This document shows, piece by piece, positions 46,023 through 58,157 of a stretch of 64,000 bases of DNA (the stretch's first letter is position 1; each line of letters begins with the position of its first letter). The DNA is from Ochotona curzoniae (lineage: Eukaryota > Chordata > Mammalia > Lagomorpha > Ochotonidae): contig NW_024466218.1 of assembly GCF_017591425.1 (NCBI RefSeq), positions 10,740,001-10,804,000 on the forward strand. The letters are read 5' to 3'. The notes under the pieces were generated by a model that was not told where the DNA came from, did not search any database, and saw only the letters and a list, made by a program, of their open reading frames with translations. The position numbers and the translations under genes were made by a program.

Positions 46023-46230
46023 ATTTCTCTCAAATATCACAGTTAGAGTCTTGTTTTACATTATATTGAACTACAGCAAATTTTCACAAAACAAGCCAGA
46101 TTGTAGCGCATGGGGAAAATATAAAGCTATACAATCTTACTAATGCTTGAAACTGCATTGTGAGCACACACTGTTCTATAGAGATGGCTTTTTTTTTAAA
46201 TAAGAATGATATTAAACATCTTGGGTGATT

Positions 46231-46495
46231 TTTTTTAAAGATTCATTTATTTATTGGAAAGTCAGATATACAAAGAGGAAGAGAGACAGAGAGGAAGATC
46301 TTCCGTCCAGTGATTCACTCCCCAAGTGAGCGCAACGGTCGATGCTGTGCTGATCCGAAGCCAGGAGCCAGGAACTTCTTCTAGGTCTCCCACACGGGTG
46401 CAGGGCCCCAGAGCTTTGGGCCGTCCTTGACTGCTTTCCCAGGCCACAAGCAGGGAGCTGGCTGGGAAGTGGAGCTGCCGGGATTAGAATCGGTG
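46231..46495 (-). mobile_element. 5'-truncated CSINE, antisense
   Basis: It is well conserved from the T-rich tail (46229-46260) to 'ggattagaatcggtg', where it stops just past the B box. The head with the A box, roughly 45-50 nt, is missing. 'ttgggtga' occurs on both flanks (46221-46228 and 46496-46503), so the truncation seems to have arisen at insertion rather than by a later deletion. Confidence 0.85.
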
Positions 46496-47104
46496 TTGGG
46501 TGAGTGTTTTTTTAATCTCTATTTCTAAATACAAGACATGGGAAATCACTTGTTCCAGGCCTCTTAGCAGTCCAAATGTATAGATGTGAATAAAGCCCCA
46601 AATTCTAAACCCTAGATTAGTCAAGACCCTTCAGTTTCAATAACTTCCTGTAGAGATGGCCTGAGAGGGTTTGACATGAAGAGAAAGTCCCTGCCAATCA
46701 GGGTGAGGGTTTCAGTAGGCCATCCTCTGACCTTGCACGTGGCTGGGCTCAGGAGGGGACATGTCCCCCACTGCCACCACACTCATACCAGGAAACAAGA
46801 ACCCCGCACCCCCCTTTTAAAAATAACACTTCATTCTTACAGAGCTAACATTCTTTTATACATCAAAGTACTTTTCAGTTCTGCCTCTGATCCTGTGTTA
46901 CTCTGACAGATCATCCCTTTGCTGGGTGCAGGTGTAATCACTGGGAGCTTGCGTCTCAGCCTCAGTAGACCTTGTTGGATCTCAGGACAGTGACTTGGCA
47001 TTCACTCTACTCTATAAGCAGACTATCACAGATCGCCAGTGAACCATTTCTCCTTATCATTGATCCCTCACATTGTCATTTGGCAAACAGAAGTAGAAAA
47101 CACT

Positions 47105-47400
47105 TGATTTGCTTTATTTATTTTTACTTGAAGGGCACAGTGACAAAAGAGAGATGCATAGAGAAAGCACCATCTACTAGTTTAATCCCCCACAGTAACC
47201 AGAGCTGGGCCAGGTTGAAGCCAAGGGTCAGGAACTCCATCTGGTTCTCCATGTGCGTGGCAGGGGTCCAAGGGCTTGGCCATCATCTGCTGCTTACTAG
47301 GATGCATTCATTGTCAAGGAGCTAGAGCAGAGGTGGAGGAGCCAGGAATCAAATCAGCACTCCGGCATAGGAAGTAGACATTCCAACTGGCAGTTTACCA
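47105..47400 (-). mobile_element. Old CSINE, antisense
   Basis: 'accagagctgggccaggttg', 'gaagccaagggtcaggaact' and 'ggaggagccaggaatcaaat' are present. It is diverged. Confidence 0.75.
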
Positions 47401-47589
47401 TTTTGACTTGAAGAATTTCACAGAATCTTCTGACTGAATATGTGTTGGGTTGAATGAATGTAAATTGAGTCCCTGTAGTACTCACGGGGATCAAGGAAAA
47501 CAAGATGCAGAGGTGAACTTGTGGCTGTCTCTAAGTTGCTCTCCAGTCACTGACATTGTCAGAAAAGCTTCTTGCTCTGTCTTGGAAAG

Positions 47590-47908
47590 AATGCAGCGTT
47601 GCATTTTGTACAAAGGTTAAGCCCCCAGTGGGACACCTGCGACTCTCATTTTCAAGTCCCCAGGTTCGAGCGCTCCCAGTTCCAGCTCCTTAGTGATACA
47701 GACCCTGGGAAGGCATCAGGTGGTGGCCCAAGTTCTTGGGTCCCTGTCTCCCGTGTGACGGACAGGGATTGAGTTCCCCATTCTTGGCTTTTGCCTTGCC
47801 CAGCTCTAACTGTTGTAGGCGCTGGAGAGTGAACCAGCAGACTGGGTAATACTCTCCCACTCTTTCTTTCTGTATGTCTCTGTACCTCTTAAATTAAAAT
47901 TTTAAAAA
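47590..47908 (+). mobile_element. Old CSINE, sense
   Basis: 'agttccagctccttagtgat', 'agaccctgggaaggcatcag', 'gtggcccaagttcttgggtc' and 'gagagtgaaccagcagactg' are present. It ends in a CT-rich block and 'ttaaattaaaattttaaaaa'. Confidence 0.75.
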
Positions 47909-50900
47909 GAAGATACTATTGTGCACCCACCATTAGTTCAGAAAACATTGCTTATACAACAAAGGATTTCCATTTTTTTTTTATTCCTTGTCCTTTCTGT
48001 GAAAGCTGTACTTGAAGTCTCATTTTTTCATTTAGTTTCAAACAATCATTTATTGAGGCACTGTAAGAGTTTCCAGAAATCTACAGTGATTCTGACAGGA
48101 CCCCAGTTTCCTAGTAGCAAAATTTGATGACATGCAAACAGTAACAACAAGTTAAGGTCCAGGCGGTCAAGTGTAAAGGAAGACTAGGAAGACTACCTGC
48201 CTTAACTGTTTTAACATCTTATGTAAAGGCTTCCTTGGGGGATCCTGGGGTGAGGGGAGGGAAGGAATGAAATTTAGCTTAGACTTCACCAAAAAGTAGA
48301 AGTCAATCCAGTGACAGGTGTGGAGATAAGCACTCCAGGCCGAAGGAATGCAAGTCAAGAGAGGTTGTGTTGTGCTCAGTGAAGTCTTCGTTGTTCCATT
48401 ACAGATCTTGACACATGAAGCTGCTGCCTGTGTTGCAGCAGGGCCCTTGCTGTTCATCCCAACAAGGAATCACCAATTTATGCCCAAAACAACAGGCATA
48501 AATAAGGGTACTTTAGGAAGTTTAGGAGAAGGAAATTTATGTTGCTGCAAAAGCAATATATATATTATTTTCATAATTTGTGTTTTCCACAAGCCTTTTG
48601 AAGCCTATGGTATCTTGCAGAGTCTAAAGCCCAGGCACAGCTTAGCTGGACACTCTGCTTTAGGGACTCACCAGACTGCAACGTACGTAGGTACCCCGGG
48701 GACTGTGTTCTCAACAGACATTCAACTGAAGAGAGATACACTCCCAAGCTCCATTGGGTTGCTGGCAGTTTTTGCGGCTACAGAACCGAGACCTTATCCT
48801 AAGAGGTACTCTTGGTTCCTGGCAGCCATGTGTGCCTCCTTGCCCTGTGGGCTTTTCCAACAGAGGTTCCTGTTCATGGCAGCTACTCCCTGAGGACCGA
48901 TAGGAGAGTGGCTCCAGCATGTTTACCAGCAACTCAGAGTCCTTTATGTAGGAATGTACTAGGGAGTGTAACTTCCCATCGCCCTTGCTTTAATCAGTTG
49001 GTTGGTGTCCCACTTGCACTCCAGGAGAGTGTTTTACAAAGCCATAAACAGCAGGAAGCAGACATGGTTGGGATGCGGAACCTCTTAAGATCTGTTGATC
49101 ACGCAGGGTTTCGAGATTGGAAGGTTAAAGGAGAACTTGGCTCTGCACTGTATAGAGAAAACACGTTAGAAGGGGCACACTAATAATCCAAAAGACTAGC
49201 AAACTTACCATGTGGTTTGAAAAGGTAAGCTAAGGCTGAATGAGTTATAGACTTTGAGATGCAGTCACCAGCTGGATGATTATGGGCTAGGAGAAGTAAA
49301 GGCAAGGAAGAATTCAAGGATAAAAGGTTCATTTGTTCCTATCTTGGCTGTTGGTTGATGGAAGCAGAGAAAAATAGAGCAGGAGCCATTGACAGGAAGT
49401 AGAGAGCTAATTCTGATGAGCTCTGCCTGTAGTTCCCACTCATGCACCTCCGTCCAGCTCTGTGGCCTTGGAAGGGTCCCACCTGGTGAGAGAGTTGGCG
49501 AAGGTGGTGTTAGTGGAGCACAGCAGGCTTGCCACCCTCAGGACAACAACGAAAAACTCTGGGCTTGCCAGCTGTCAGTCGGCAGGGATTCTGAATTAAA
49601 GAACAGCTTTTCCTAAAGGAATGAGTCCTTGTGTTTCCAAAAAAAAAGGCTGTCTTCATTTATAAGCTTTTTTTCCTCCATGCCAGAAGGATAGTGGCAC
49701 CATGATGTCGTTGTCATGGTAACATCTTTATTCTTGGTGGCTGGCTCAGTCTGCTGGGCTCTTTCAGCCACTGCCTTCCCCAAGTGCTGCAGCCAGCAGG
49801 CAAGGGGTATGCCTCTGAATCACTGTGCAGATGGGATGGGACTGGGCTGGGGTGCTTGATTGAAGGGAGGGATCCTAATCATTTCTATTGCTCTGAGAAC
49901 AACTGAAAACTAATCTTTGAGACTCGGATAGAATTGAGATTTTATACCTAACGTGTCTGGAAGTTCACTTCATTTTGTACCAAGATACAAGAGGTATAAA
50001 AAGTCAGTAATTTGTTGAAAGAAATGCATACCATATTGAAATAAGAATTTGAAGAAAATTAGAACTTGGCATGCCAGAGCCAGTTCAAGATCCAGAGGAC
50101 TTTCCTGCTTGTTGTTTTGCCCTATGAAAAATCCTCTGAAACCAGAGTGACTCAGGCAGAGCCTGGAAAATACTGGAGAATCACATGATGGCTAAAAATA
50201 AGCACATCCTCTCCAGCAGGGACAGTAAGCAAAGCAGAAGTAACTCGGAGGATGAATGCTGTCATTCACGGCACATGCGCCATGACCTCAGCCCACTGCA
50301 GGGGCAGCTTTGCCACTGCTGGAGAGTAGGGGTCCTGAGGAACCCATGGCTGCTGTTCACTCCAAGCAGCAGTATCTACCCTCCACCCGCCCACCGGGAG
50401 CTCCTGACCTCCAAGGAGCCTCACTGGGTGTGCTCTCTGAGAGCAGAGCCAGGCCAGGGAACCAACCCCTGAGCCATGGACTGGGAGGGACTCAGCTCTT
50501 GCCATGCCTATGTCTCCTTGGAATCAGTAACAGGAGCCACTGATAACAGAATGTAAGTTTGTTGCTGTAAAAAACAGATTATATAAAATAGCCAGACATG
50601 TAGTCCATGTTGTGAAGGGCATGGAATCGTTTTGTAAACTGTGTAGCACCACAAATAATCTATGACAAACAAAGCAAAATCTATTTTCTCATGCTTGGAG
50701 ATATTACTGCAGTGGCCTTCTGTGGCTGGCCTCTCGGTCTACTCTCACCTGCACCTCTCTCCTATTGTGTGTTTCCATGTCCCTGTGCTCAGGGTGTTCT
50801 GATGCTGGTCTGGGAGGGCCTGGGGGCCCTGCCCCTCCAGTACATCTCTGACCGTCTCCCTCCTGCGGTGCTCACTCTGCTCCAGCAAAAAAGCTCAGGG

Positions 50901-51320
50901 AGGCAGGACCTTTGCAAGTCCTTGGGCCTTTCCACTGCCTGAATTACTGGACTCTCCACAAAGCTGCCCTCCCCACCTCCCTGAGGGCTTAGCTCAGTTC
51001 TCACTTCCTCTGCCAAGCCCAGAAGTTACAAAGGTCACTCTTGTCCATTGCCAGAATCCTGAAAGTTGTTGCAAGGAATGCTGGCTTGTGTGGGGAATGA
51101 AACCTTTGGGCTGTAGTGATCCCCATACCTGCATAGTGAAGATCTTGCCCCCTAACATTTGGGGTGGGCTGCCTCATGGCTCCTACCAGCAGCACCCTTA
51201 GCCCCTGTCTGTGAGCAGACTCAGCCTAGGTATGACCCATGGGATTCCCATAGGCCTGAGTGAGGAGTCAAGACTAGAAAGAACAATGAAAAGTATTTGG
51301 GATATCCTACTTGCTGTTTA
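47909..51320. other. MAPRE2: Intronic stretch without recognised elements
   Basis: I recognise no gene or repeat family here. A 181-codon frame at 48348-48893 (+) has no domain and no splice or family support. An X-box-like motif lies at 49710. Confidence 0.5.
49710..49723. promoter_or_regulatory. RFX X-box-like motif
   Basis: GTTGTCATGGTAAC matches GTHNYYATRRNAAC in full and is nearly palindromic, with one difference from the strong GTTGCCATGGTAAC form. It is the second such site in the same intron. The surrounding 100 bp is unique-looking sequence, not a recognised repeat. Confidence 0.45.
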
Positions 51321-51329
51321 GATTGAGAC

Positions 51330-52045
51330 TGGCCAGCCCCAGCTCAGCATCGCCTCTGGCACTTGCTATCCCCATGCCCTCTGACTCCTGCCCTGCTGCT
51401 CTTTTGTACAGCACTTACTTTCTAATGTACTCTGTCATTTACTTACTTAGCATGTAAATGAATGTCCAGTTCCCCGCCGCCACTACAATATAAATCCTGG
51501 GGCCAGTACTGTGGCACAATGGGTTAAACCACCACCACAACACTGGAATCCCATTTAAGCCTAGTTCCAGTCCTGGCTGCTCCACTTGCAGTCCAGCTCC
51601 GTGCTAATGCATGGAGTGGAGGATTTCCCAAGCAGTGGAGGATGGCCCAAGTGCTTGTGCTCCGTTACTCAAAGGAGAGACCTGCATGAGATTCTAGAGT
51701 TCTGACTTTGGCCTGGCCCATTGGGGCAGTGAACTAGCATATGAAAGATACTCTCTCCTCCTTCCCTCCCTCCCTCTTTTTCTCTCCCCCACCTCTGTCT
51801 CGCCTTTTCCTCTCACTCCCTCTTACCCCTTTTTCTCTCCGCCCTCCCCACTTGTCTCTCTCTCTGTCTCTCTGCATTTATCTCCCTCTCTCCTATAACT
51901 ATCTTTCAAATAAATCTTTTTTAAAAGAATATAAATGCCACAAGGGCAGGTATCTTTATTTGATAGTTTATCCCAAATGCCTATTAGCTTGCCAGATACA
52001 TATCAGGGATTCAATAAATATTTGTTGTATGAATGGATGAATTAG
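51330..52045 (+). mobile_element. L2 3' end, split by a CSINE
   Basis: The part before 51495 ('tctgtcatttacttacttag') and the part after 51928 ('gccacaagggcaggtatctt', 'ccagatacatatcagggatt', 'caataaatatttgttgtatg') form one L2 3' end. It closes with the characteristic 'gaatggatgaatta' repeats. Confidence 0.75.
51496..51927 (+). mobile_element. CSINE, sense, inserted in L2, with expanded CT block
   Basis: Flanked by 'aatataaat' at 51487-51495 and 51928-51936. It has the head 'ggggccagtactgtggcaca' and the tail 'tttcaaataaatctttt'. Its CT-rich segment (about 51749-51903) has grown to roughly 155 bp of nearly pure pyrimidine. Confidence 0.88.
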
Positions 52046-52151
52046 TATGATTTAAGAAGGAACACAGAGATTTGAGGTACGGCAGGTGATTTTCAAAATA
52101 GAGACTATGGAATTGGGGAGATCTGTGCCCAGCGAGTTACAGGTTAATCAG

Positions 52152-52217
52152 TTTTTGTTTTGTTTTGTTTTGTTTTGTTTTGTTTTGTTTTGTTTTGTTT
52201 TGTTTTGTTTTGTTTTT
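52152..52217. repeat. (TTTTG)n pentanucleotide repeat
   Basis: About 12 TTTTG units, in the T-rich tail position of the antisense CSINE that follows. It generates repetitive open frames on both strands that are not genes. Confidence 0.95.
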
Positions 52218-52485
52218 GTTACATTGGAAAGACACACAGAAAGAAAAAGAGGTGTTCCATCTGCTGGTGCACTATCCAAGCAGCTGCAGTAGCCACTGCT
52301 CTGCCAGCCGAAAGGCAGAAGCTGGGAGCTGCATCTGAGTTTACCATGTGGGTGGCAAAGACCGAAGTACTTCAGTGTCTCAAGGTGTGCATTCTCAGGA
52401 AGCTGGCCAGGAGTAGAGGGTCTGATATGGGGTGGGGGCACCCCAAGTGGTGTTATCCCATGCACCTTAATGCCTGCCCTACCAA
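52218..52485 (-). mobile_element. Old CSINE, antisense
   Basis: 'ttacattggaaagacacaca', 'gtgttccatctgctggtgc' and 'aagctgggagctgcatctga' are present, ending near 'ccttaatgcctgccctacc'. It is diverged. Confidence 0.75.
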
Positions 52486-52644
52486 CCATTAGTCAACTTT
52501 TACAATGGTTTCTTTAAATGAGTCTAATTTTCCTTTTTTAGTGGTTTGCTTTTTTTCTTGCTGGTGTCTAGAAATAGGGAGCCAGTAAACTTTGTTATCA
52601 TTGGTGAAATGAGGTCCTGTTTGCTGAGTAAGAGGAGTGCCGTC

Positions 52645-52765
52645 AGCTACCACTTATTGAGCACTTAGTATATGCCAGACACTCGGGTGTGAGACTTATT
52701 AACTCACGTATTCCTCCCAGCTCTGGGAGGCAGAGATACTGTTGTCTCCTTCTTAAGCAAAATGT
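52645..52765 (+). mobile_element. MIR fragment
   Basis: 'ttattgagcacttagtatat' followed by 'gccagacact' and 'attaactcacgtattcctcc' is the MIR 5' half and core. Confidence 0.7.
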
Positions 52766-52769
52766 CACC

Positions 52770-55700
52770 CAACTCAACAGAGCCAAGATTGTTGGAAAAG
52801 CTGTCCACCGCAGGGCCCTCAGTCTTGGCCACGGTCTACCTGGGGGCAAGAAAAGCAGACCCAGTTCTATCCCAGAGCTTCCCCAAGTCTTCATTCCTAC
52901 AGATCAGTATGGTTCATGGTCAGTGTGTAGAGCCAGCCCCAGCTCAGAGGAGAGCCACTCACTGTTACAAGCCAGTGTTGAAGCAGTAAGAAGGAGCAGC
53001 AGCCACGCTTGGCCATTGGCTGCATGGGGAGAGACAAAACCCATGAGGGCTGGGCACCGCATCCTAGTGAGCTCAGGAACCAGGGCATCAGAGCTCTGTT
53101 CAGGTTCCACTTAGACACCATGCTGAGGTGCTTTCTGTGCCCTTGGAGCAGAACAGATCGCTGAATCTATGAAGTGGAGCCATTTCAGAAGCAGAATCAG
53201 ATCTGTCTTGCTTGAATGTGCAGTGACTAGAATTGCCAGTCTCCCCACACAGTGTGATGACTATAGTGTCAGTTGGGTCTTGGGGAGTCCTCCTCCCTTG
53301 GGAATTTTTTCTCCTCATCAGTCTAGCCCATACTCTCTTCCCTGCTTTCCCAACAGTGGCCTTGTTTACTTTAAAAACCAAACTCGTGATCTTGGTTAAA
53401 GGATAGAATTTATTTGCTAAGTGAAGATAATAAGCAAATCATGTGTGATTCATCTGCAGATAGTTCATCGGGACAGATGCAATGTGCCTCCTGCCATGTT
53501 GCAGTGGTTCTGGGGGCGGTGTGTATTGATGGTGAGAGAGACTGAGCAGGGAGGAGACTAGTCTGAAAGTATAGAAGCCAGGAGTGCTCAGAGTGGTGGC
53601 CGGGATGAGGGGAAGGAAGGAGAGGGGGAGAGAGTGGGAATGGTGTGTACACTCATGTTTCTGTGGTTCTTGTCAACAGTATTAATGTCATATTTTTAGC
53701 TCCTCTGTTTATGATTTTGGCAAAAGGAATACAGAAGATTATGTGAAAAGAATTTCTAAATTCCAGCAGAGTCCAGGCCATGGAGAAAAAAAGCCAAGTA
53801 CAGTGCTTTTATTTGCTTCATCCGTCTAAATCCTTTGTGCCTCATATGCTCAAAATACTGTAGCATTTTCCATAAACATAAAGCAAGCTACTAATTATTG
53901 ACATTAGACACAGCCACGCACTGAGTCTCACTAAGGCAGCGAATTAGGCTGCTATGGGTGTTTTTTTTTTTTTTACAACTATGGTTAAAATGTCTTAGAA
54001 TCATATTTATGCCCCAAATCCTAAAGGCATCCATTAAGACACACATGCTCAAAGGGTAACACTGTAAATCATGTCCTCATACAGTGGGTAAATTCAGAGA
54101 ATTACAGGGACTTGTACAGAATTGATGCCTATTTTCCTCTCCTTCTGAAAGTCCTTTGTATTTTGAAAGGGAAAATTAGGGAGAGAAAAGCTTGAGGGCA
54201 AAACAGTTGCCTGTGAAACAGGGCTACCACTCATTATGTCTCAGGACATCATTAAATGAGCTTGGGAAGAAAACACTGAAATGTTTGATAGCTGCAAGAA
54301 AAAAGTCTATACCTTTATTATAACCGAAGCCACTGTACTCTTTTTAACAGCCATTATGTGACTGTTGTTCACATAGACCTCACTCAGCAGAGAGATATGG
54401 GAAGGCTCAGAAGTAAATCAGCTGGTCAAGTGGGGATGCAAGAGGCAGCTATTGTTGAGGACCTGTGTATAAAGTAGGACTTGGGGCCTCCAGGATGCTA
54501 CTGTCCACCTCACACATTCAGAGAAATGGGGCAGCTTATGTGAAAGTGTTGTGTCAATGCTGACTGTACTGACTTGGGTAACTCTGTCACTTTCTGACAA
54601 CTGTCTTACTGTAGGTGTGCCTGGGAAGTGAGTAAAGAACACCCAAGCCCAGAAGCTGGCACACATCCTCATGTGGGATGACCCGCAAGAAAACAGCAAG
54701 ACCTGGAAAGCTGGGAACACAAAGATGGTTCTGAGCCATCTGAAGAGTTCATTATACTTTAGCATCTTGTCTACTAGTATTCCAAAAAGTTAGGCATCAA
54801 CTAGAAGACAGAGATTTCATTTGTATAATTTAGTATTCCTTAAGGTGCTTTAATTACCTGGCAACCATGGTCAGTTACTTCCAAAGCAAACTGTAGCTTG
54901 TGATGATTTAGAGTTCCTTGGCATTCTTTTGAAAAAGAGCTTTTCATTGCACCTTTATGTTTTCTTTATAAGATGAAACTAAACTTCTGAGGCTTCTACA
55001 GTTTTTCCTGTTGTTTAGTTTCTTCCTATTGATCCATTAGAAGGTAAAAGTGTACAAGTGACAAGGGCCTGGCTGTCATACTCTCATCCATCATTTATCA
55101 GTTTCTTTCCAAGCAGTATAATCAGAATTTCAAAAATGCTCTGTTAAATGTCACATGTGAATCACTTGAGGACCTACTCTTAAGTTTTCTGTCTGGTTTC
55201 TGTTGTGTTCCCTCCTTTGTGCAGCCTGCGCCGTAGCCCTAGGTAGTGACTCAGCCAGCTGGGCTGTACACTGCACTGTTCTTCCCTCCTTGGTGTGGTA
55301 TCAGTGGAAGAGGTACCCAGCCCCTGCCCCTCCCATACCCACTCACTCCTCAAGAGCAGCCTGACTTTCCTCACCCTCCTTTTTCTCAGCAGAAGATCTG
55401 TAGCTACATGCCTGTAGGGCTGGCATGAGAGACCGCAGCTCCACAGCTAGGTTCCACGAGCCACAAGGTGCCAGCAGAAGGAACCGCAGTTTGGAGAGGC
55501 AGCTGCACAGGTGAACTGAAGTCAGGCTCTGTCCATAGCAGCAGTGTCCCTGGGCAGGAACCAGGACAGCCTTGGTACCACAGCAGCCCTTGCCCATCCA
55601 CCATTAGGCGTGGAAAGTCGGCCATCTCCACCCTCTCTTCTGTCCCTGCATGACATCTCCCTTCCCGCCAGCTTCCTTGCCACTCTTCCCTGACCCCATG

Positions 55701-55860
55701 ACCTTGTCCTCCTTCTAATCAAACAGCTGCATGGCTTTTTTTTTTTTTTTACTCATTTGATGATATCTTGGAGACATTAGTGGCAGCCATCAGCTGCCAG
55801 GACAAGGCAGTGTGTAAGAACACAAGCTTGTCTGATGAGCCACACTTGGTGACTACAAGC
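52770..55860. other. MAPRE2: Intronic stretch without recognised elements
   Basis: Only T runs (about 53960-53974 and 55736-55750) stand out. Frames such as 52689-53114 and 54418-54765 have no family resemblance. Confidence 0.5.
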
Positions 55861-56108
55861 AGCCATGTCACCGTTGCTGACCTACATAGAGAGGTCTGTC
55901 TGGAATGAGCAGGGGGCTGCCTGCTGTCCACAGGGCCTGACACAGGAGGGGCCAGCAGACACAGAGAACTTGGACAGTCTGGCACAAACCACTTTGCCAC
56001 AACCCACTCAGTCCAGCTGGCTGGGTTTACCCACTCAGCCCGTGGTCTCAACTGTGTAGATCGGCTGGAGGCAGGGAGCCTTCCTTTCTTGAAGGAAGTC
56101 AAGGAAAA

Positions 56109-56110
<2 letters not shown>

Positions 56111-56149
<39 letters not shown>
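56111..56149. repeat. (TC)n microsatellite, about 19 units
   Basis: A clean dinucleotide run, which in the minus frame gives an Arg/Glu-repeat open frame that is not a gene. Confidence 0.97.
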
Positions 56150-56151
<2 letters not shown>

Positions 56152-56744
56152 ATGGCTGACAGCTTTTGCCTCATTTCCTTCCTGCACTGTTGGCTCTTGC
56201 TGTCTGTGACTGTGACATAGGCACAGCTCTTCCAGGTTTTGCCGGTATCAAACCTAGAGCAGTGCCTCTGTGGGGAGTTGTTTCATGAATTATAAAAACT
56301 GTAGTTGAGTGTCTCAGGATCATGCCCTGGGATTGGCTATGAGGGCATAAGTGGTAAACAAAACAGAGGTGTGTCCTGTTGTCCAATGGGAGCCCTTAGA
56401 GAAATGTGCCATGACATTTGCTCTGAGCAAAATGTCTGTGATGCTGTCTGCACCAAGACTGGCAGGCTACTCCACGGAGCCACTCCAATGAGAAGCCGCA
56501 GGGGTGACAGCCCTGCTCGGATCAGTGACCACAAGAGACTAGCTGAGAATGTTGCAGAGACTTCCTAGGTGACTGGGCCACTAGAGGGCAGAGACCACAG
56601 CTGTGTCATTTGGGACCTTCACTACATACCCTGTGGCAAGCCTGAATAAAATACTAAGTCAAGGCCGTTGAGCCTGGATGACCTCTGCCTTACTTTCTGT
56701 TGGATGTTGTCTGTATTAAGATGTGAAGTCTTGCTTGTAAGATC

Positions 56745-56880
56745 AGAAGGAACTTGTTTATTCTATATTTTACATATATCATATACTATATATATATAAT
56801 ACATAAATATAGTATATTATATATAAATATATATCTCCTTCTAAATATGCTTTTTTATATATGTGTATATATACATCTTC
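56745..56880. repeat. AT-rich low-complexity block
   Basis: Long alternating A/T stretches ('atactatatatatataatac', 'tatattatatataaatatat') lie directly at the tail side of the next antisense CSINE, probably grown from its A/T-rich tail. Confidence 0.9.
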
Positions 56881-57139
56881 CATATAAGTCTTCCATCTGG
56901 GAGTTCACTCCCCAAATGGCTGCAACAGCTAGAGCTAGAGCTAGGCTGATCCAATGCCAGGAGTCAAGAGCTTCTTCCAGGTCTCCCACATGAGTGCCAG
57001 GGCCCAAGCACTTAGACCATCCTCTGTTGCTTTCCCAGGCCATTAGCTTGGAGCTGGGTTGGAAGTGGAGCAGCCAGGACTTGAACCAACAGTCATATGG
57101 GGTGCAGCAGCTCTACCTGCTACAGCGCAGTGCTAGTCC
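56881..57139 (-). mobile_element. CSINE, antisense
   Basis: 'agttcactccccaaatggct', 'aggtctcccacatgagtgcc' and 'gtggagcagccaggacttga' are present, ending at 'gcgcagtgctagtccc'. Confidence 0.85.
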
Positions 57140-57534
57140 CTGTGCTGGGCTGGTGGCTGCCTCCTGCCCAGTGGGGCATCCCAGTCAGCCTCCCCTGCCT
57201 GTTCCTCCACATTGATTCTTGGCCTAGCTAATTTGATCTTTGGTTCAAGAACCTGGGCAGTGGCACTGGGAAGCCGTGTTCCCGGAGTGTCCTGATGGGC
57301 TTTCAGAGGTGAGGGATCCTAGCAGCTCCATCACAGTGACAAAGTCAAGCCAAACAGAGTCTAGAATCCTCAGGAGCCTTCTGCCATGGTGCTGTCCTCT
57401 GGTCCTTTCAGACTTAACCTGTGACTACTCAGACAACTTGAGGCATTTCTAGGTTAATCACCTCCATTGTAACATATGAGGTATTTCTAGTTTCTGATTT
57501 TAAAGGGTGTCTGGGTACAGATTTAAGGACATTA

Positions 57535-57773
57535 GATAGGCAGAGGTTCACTCCCCAATCGCTGTTAACAGCTGGAACTGGGCCAGGCTAAAGTCTGGAA
57601 GCAGCAACACATCCAAGTCTCCCATATGGGTTGAAGATCCCCAAATAGCTAGCTAGGCCACTACCTCCTAGGGTGTATATTAGCAAGAGTTTGGACTCAA
57701 AAGCAGTGCTGGCACTGAACTCTGACACGAGGTGCAGGTGTTGCAGATAGCATCCTAACTACTGCACACACCC
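57535..57773 (-). mobile_element. Old CSINE, antisense, partial
   Basis: 'ggttcactccccaatcgctg' and 'ccaagtctcccatatgggtt' are present, ending near 'ctactgcacacaccc'. It is diverged. Confidence 0.7.
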
Positions 57774-57836
57774 TGTGTTTTTTAAGTAGATCCTTTGTGT
57801 TTATCTCCTCCTTGAGGATAAAGAGGTGTGCTTTTT

Positions 57837-58157
57837 TTTAGGATTTATTTATTTTTATTGGAAAATCAGATATACAGAGAGGAGGACAGAGAGGAAGATC
57901 TTCCGTCCATGGACTAGCTCCCCAAGTGGCTGCAATGGCCAGAGCTGCACGGATCTGAAACCAGGAGCCCAGAGCCTCTTCCAGGTCTCCCACATGGGTG
58001 CAGGGCACCAAGGCTTTGGGCTGTTCTTGACTGTTTTCCCAAGCCACAAGCAGGGAGCTAGATAGAAACCGAGGCTGCCAGGACACAAACCATTGTCCAT
58101 ATGGGATCCCGGCACGTGCAAGGCGAGGACTTTAGCCACTAGGCTGCCGTGCCAGGG
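57837..58157 (-). mobile_element. CSINE, antisense, perfect 15-bp TSD
   Basis: 'agaggtgtgcttttt' is identical at 57822-57836 and 58158-58172. It is full length, with head at 58157 ('cactaggctgccgtgcca'). Confidence 0.93.

Noticed and set aside
48348..48893. 181-codon open frame on the plus strand
   Set aside because: It has mixed composition, no recognisable domain and a poor start context. It is inside a MAPRE2 intron and best explained as a chance frame.
52148..52492. Overlapping frames with repeated FCFVLFCF or NKTKQNKT units
   Set aside because: They come from the TTTTG array read in both directions.
55749..56174. 141-codon minus frame beginning with Arg/Glu repeats
   Set aside because: The repeats are the (TC)n microsatellite at 56111-56149. 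The rest has no domain.
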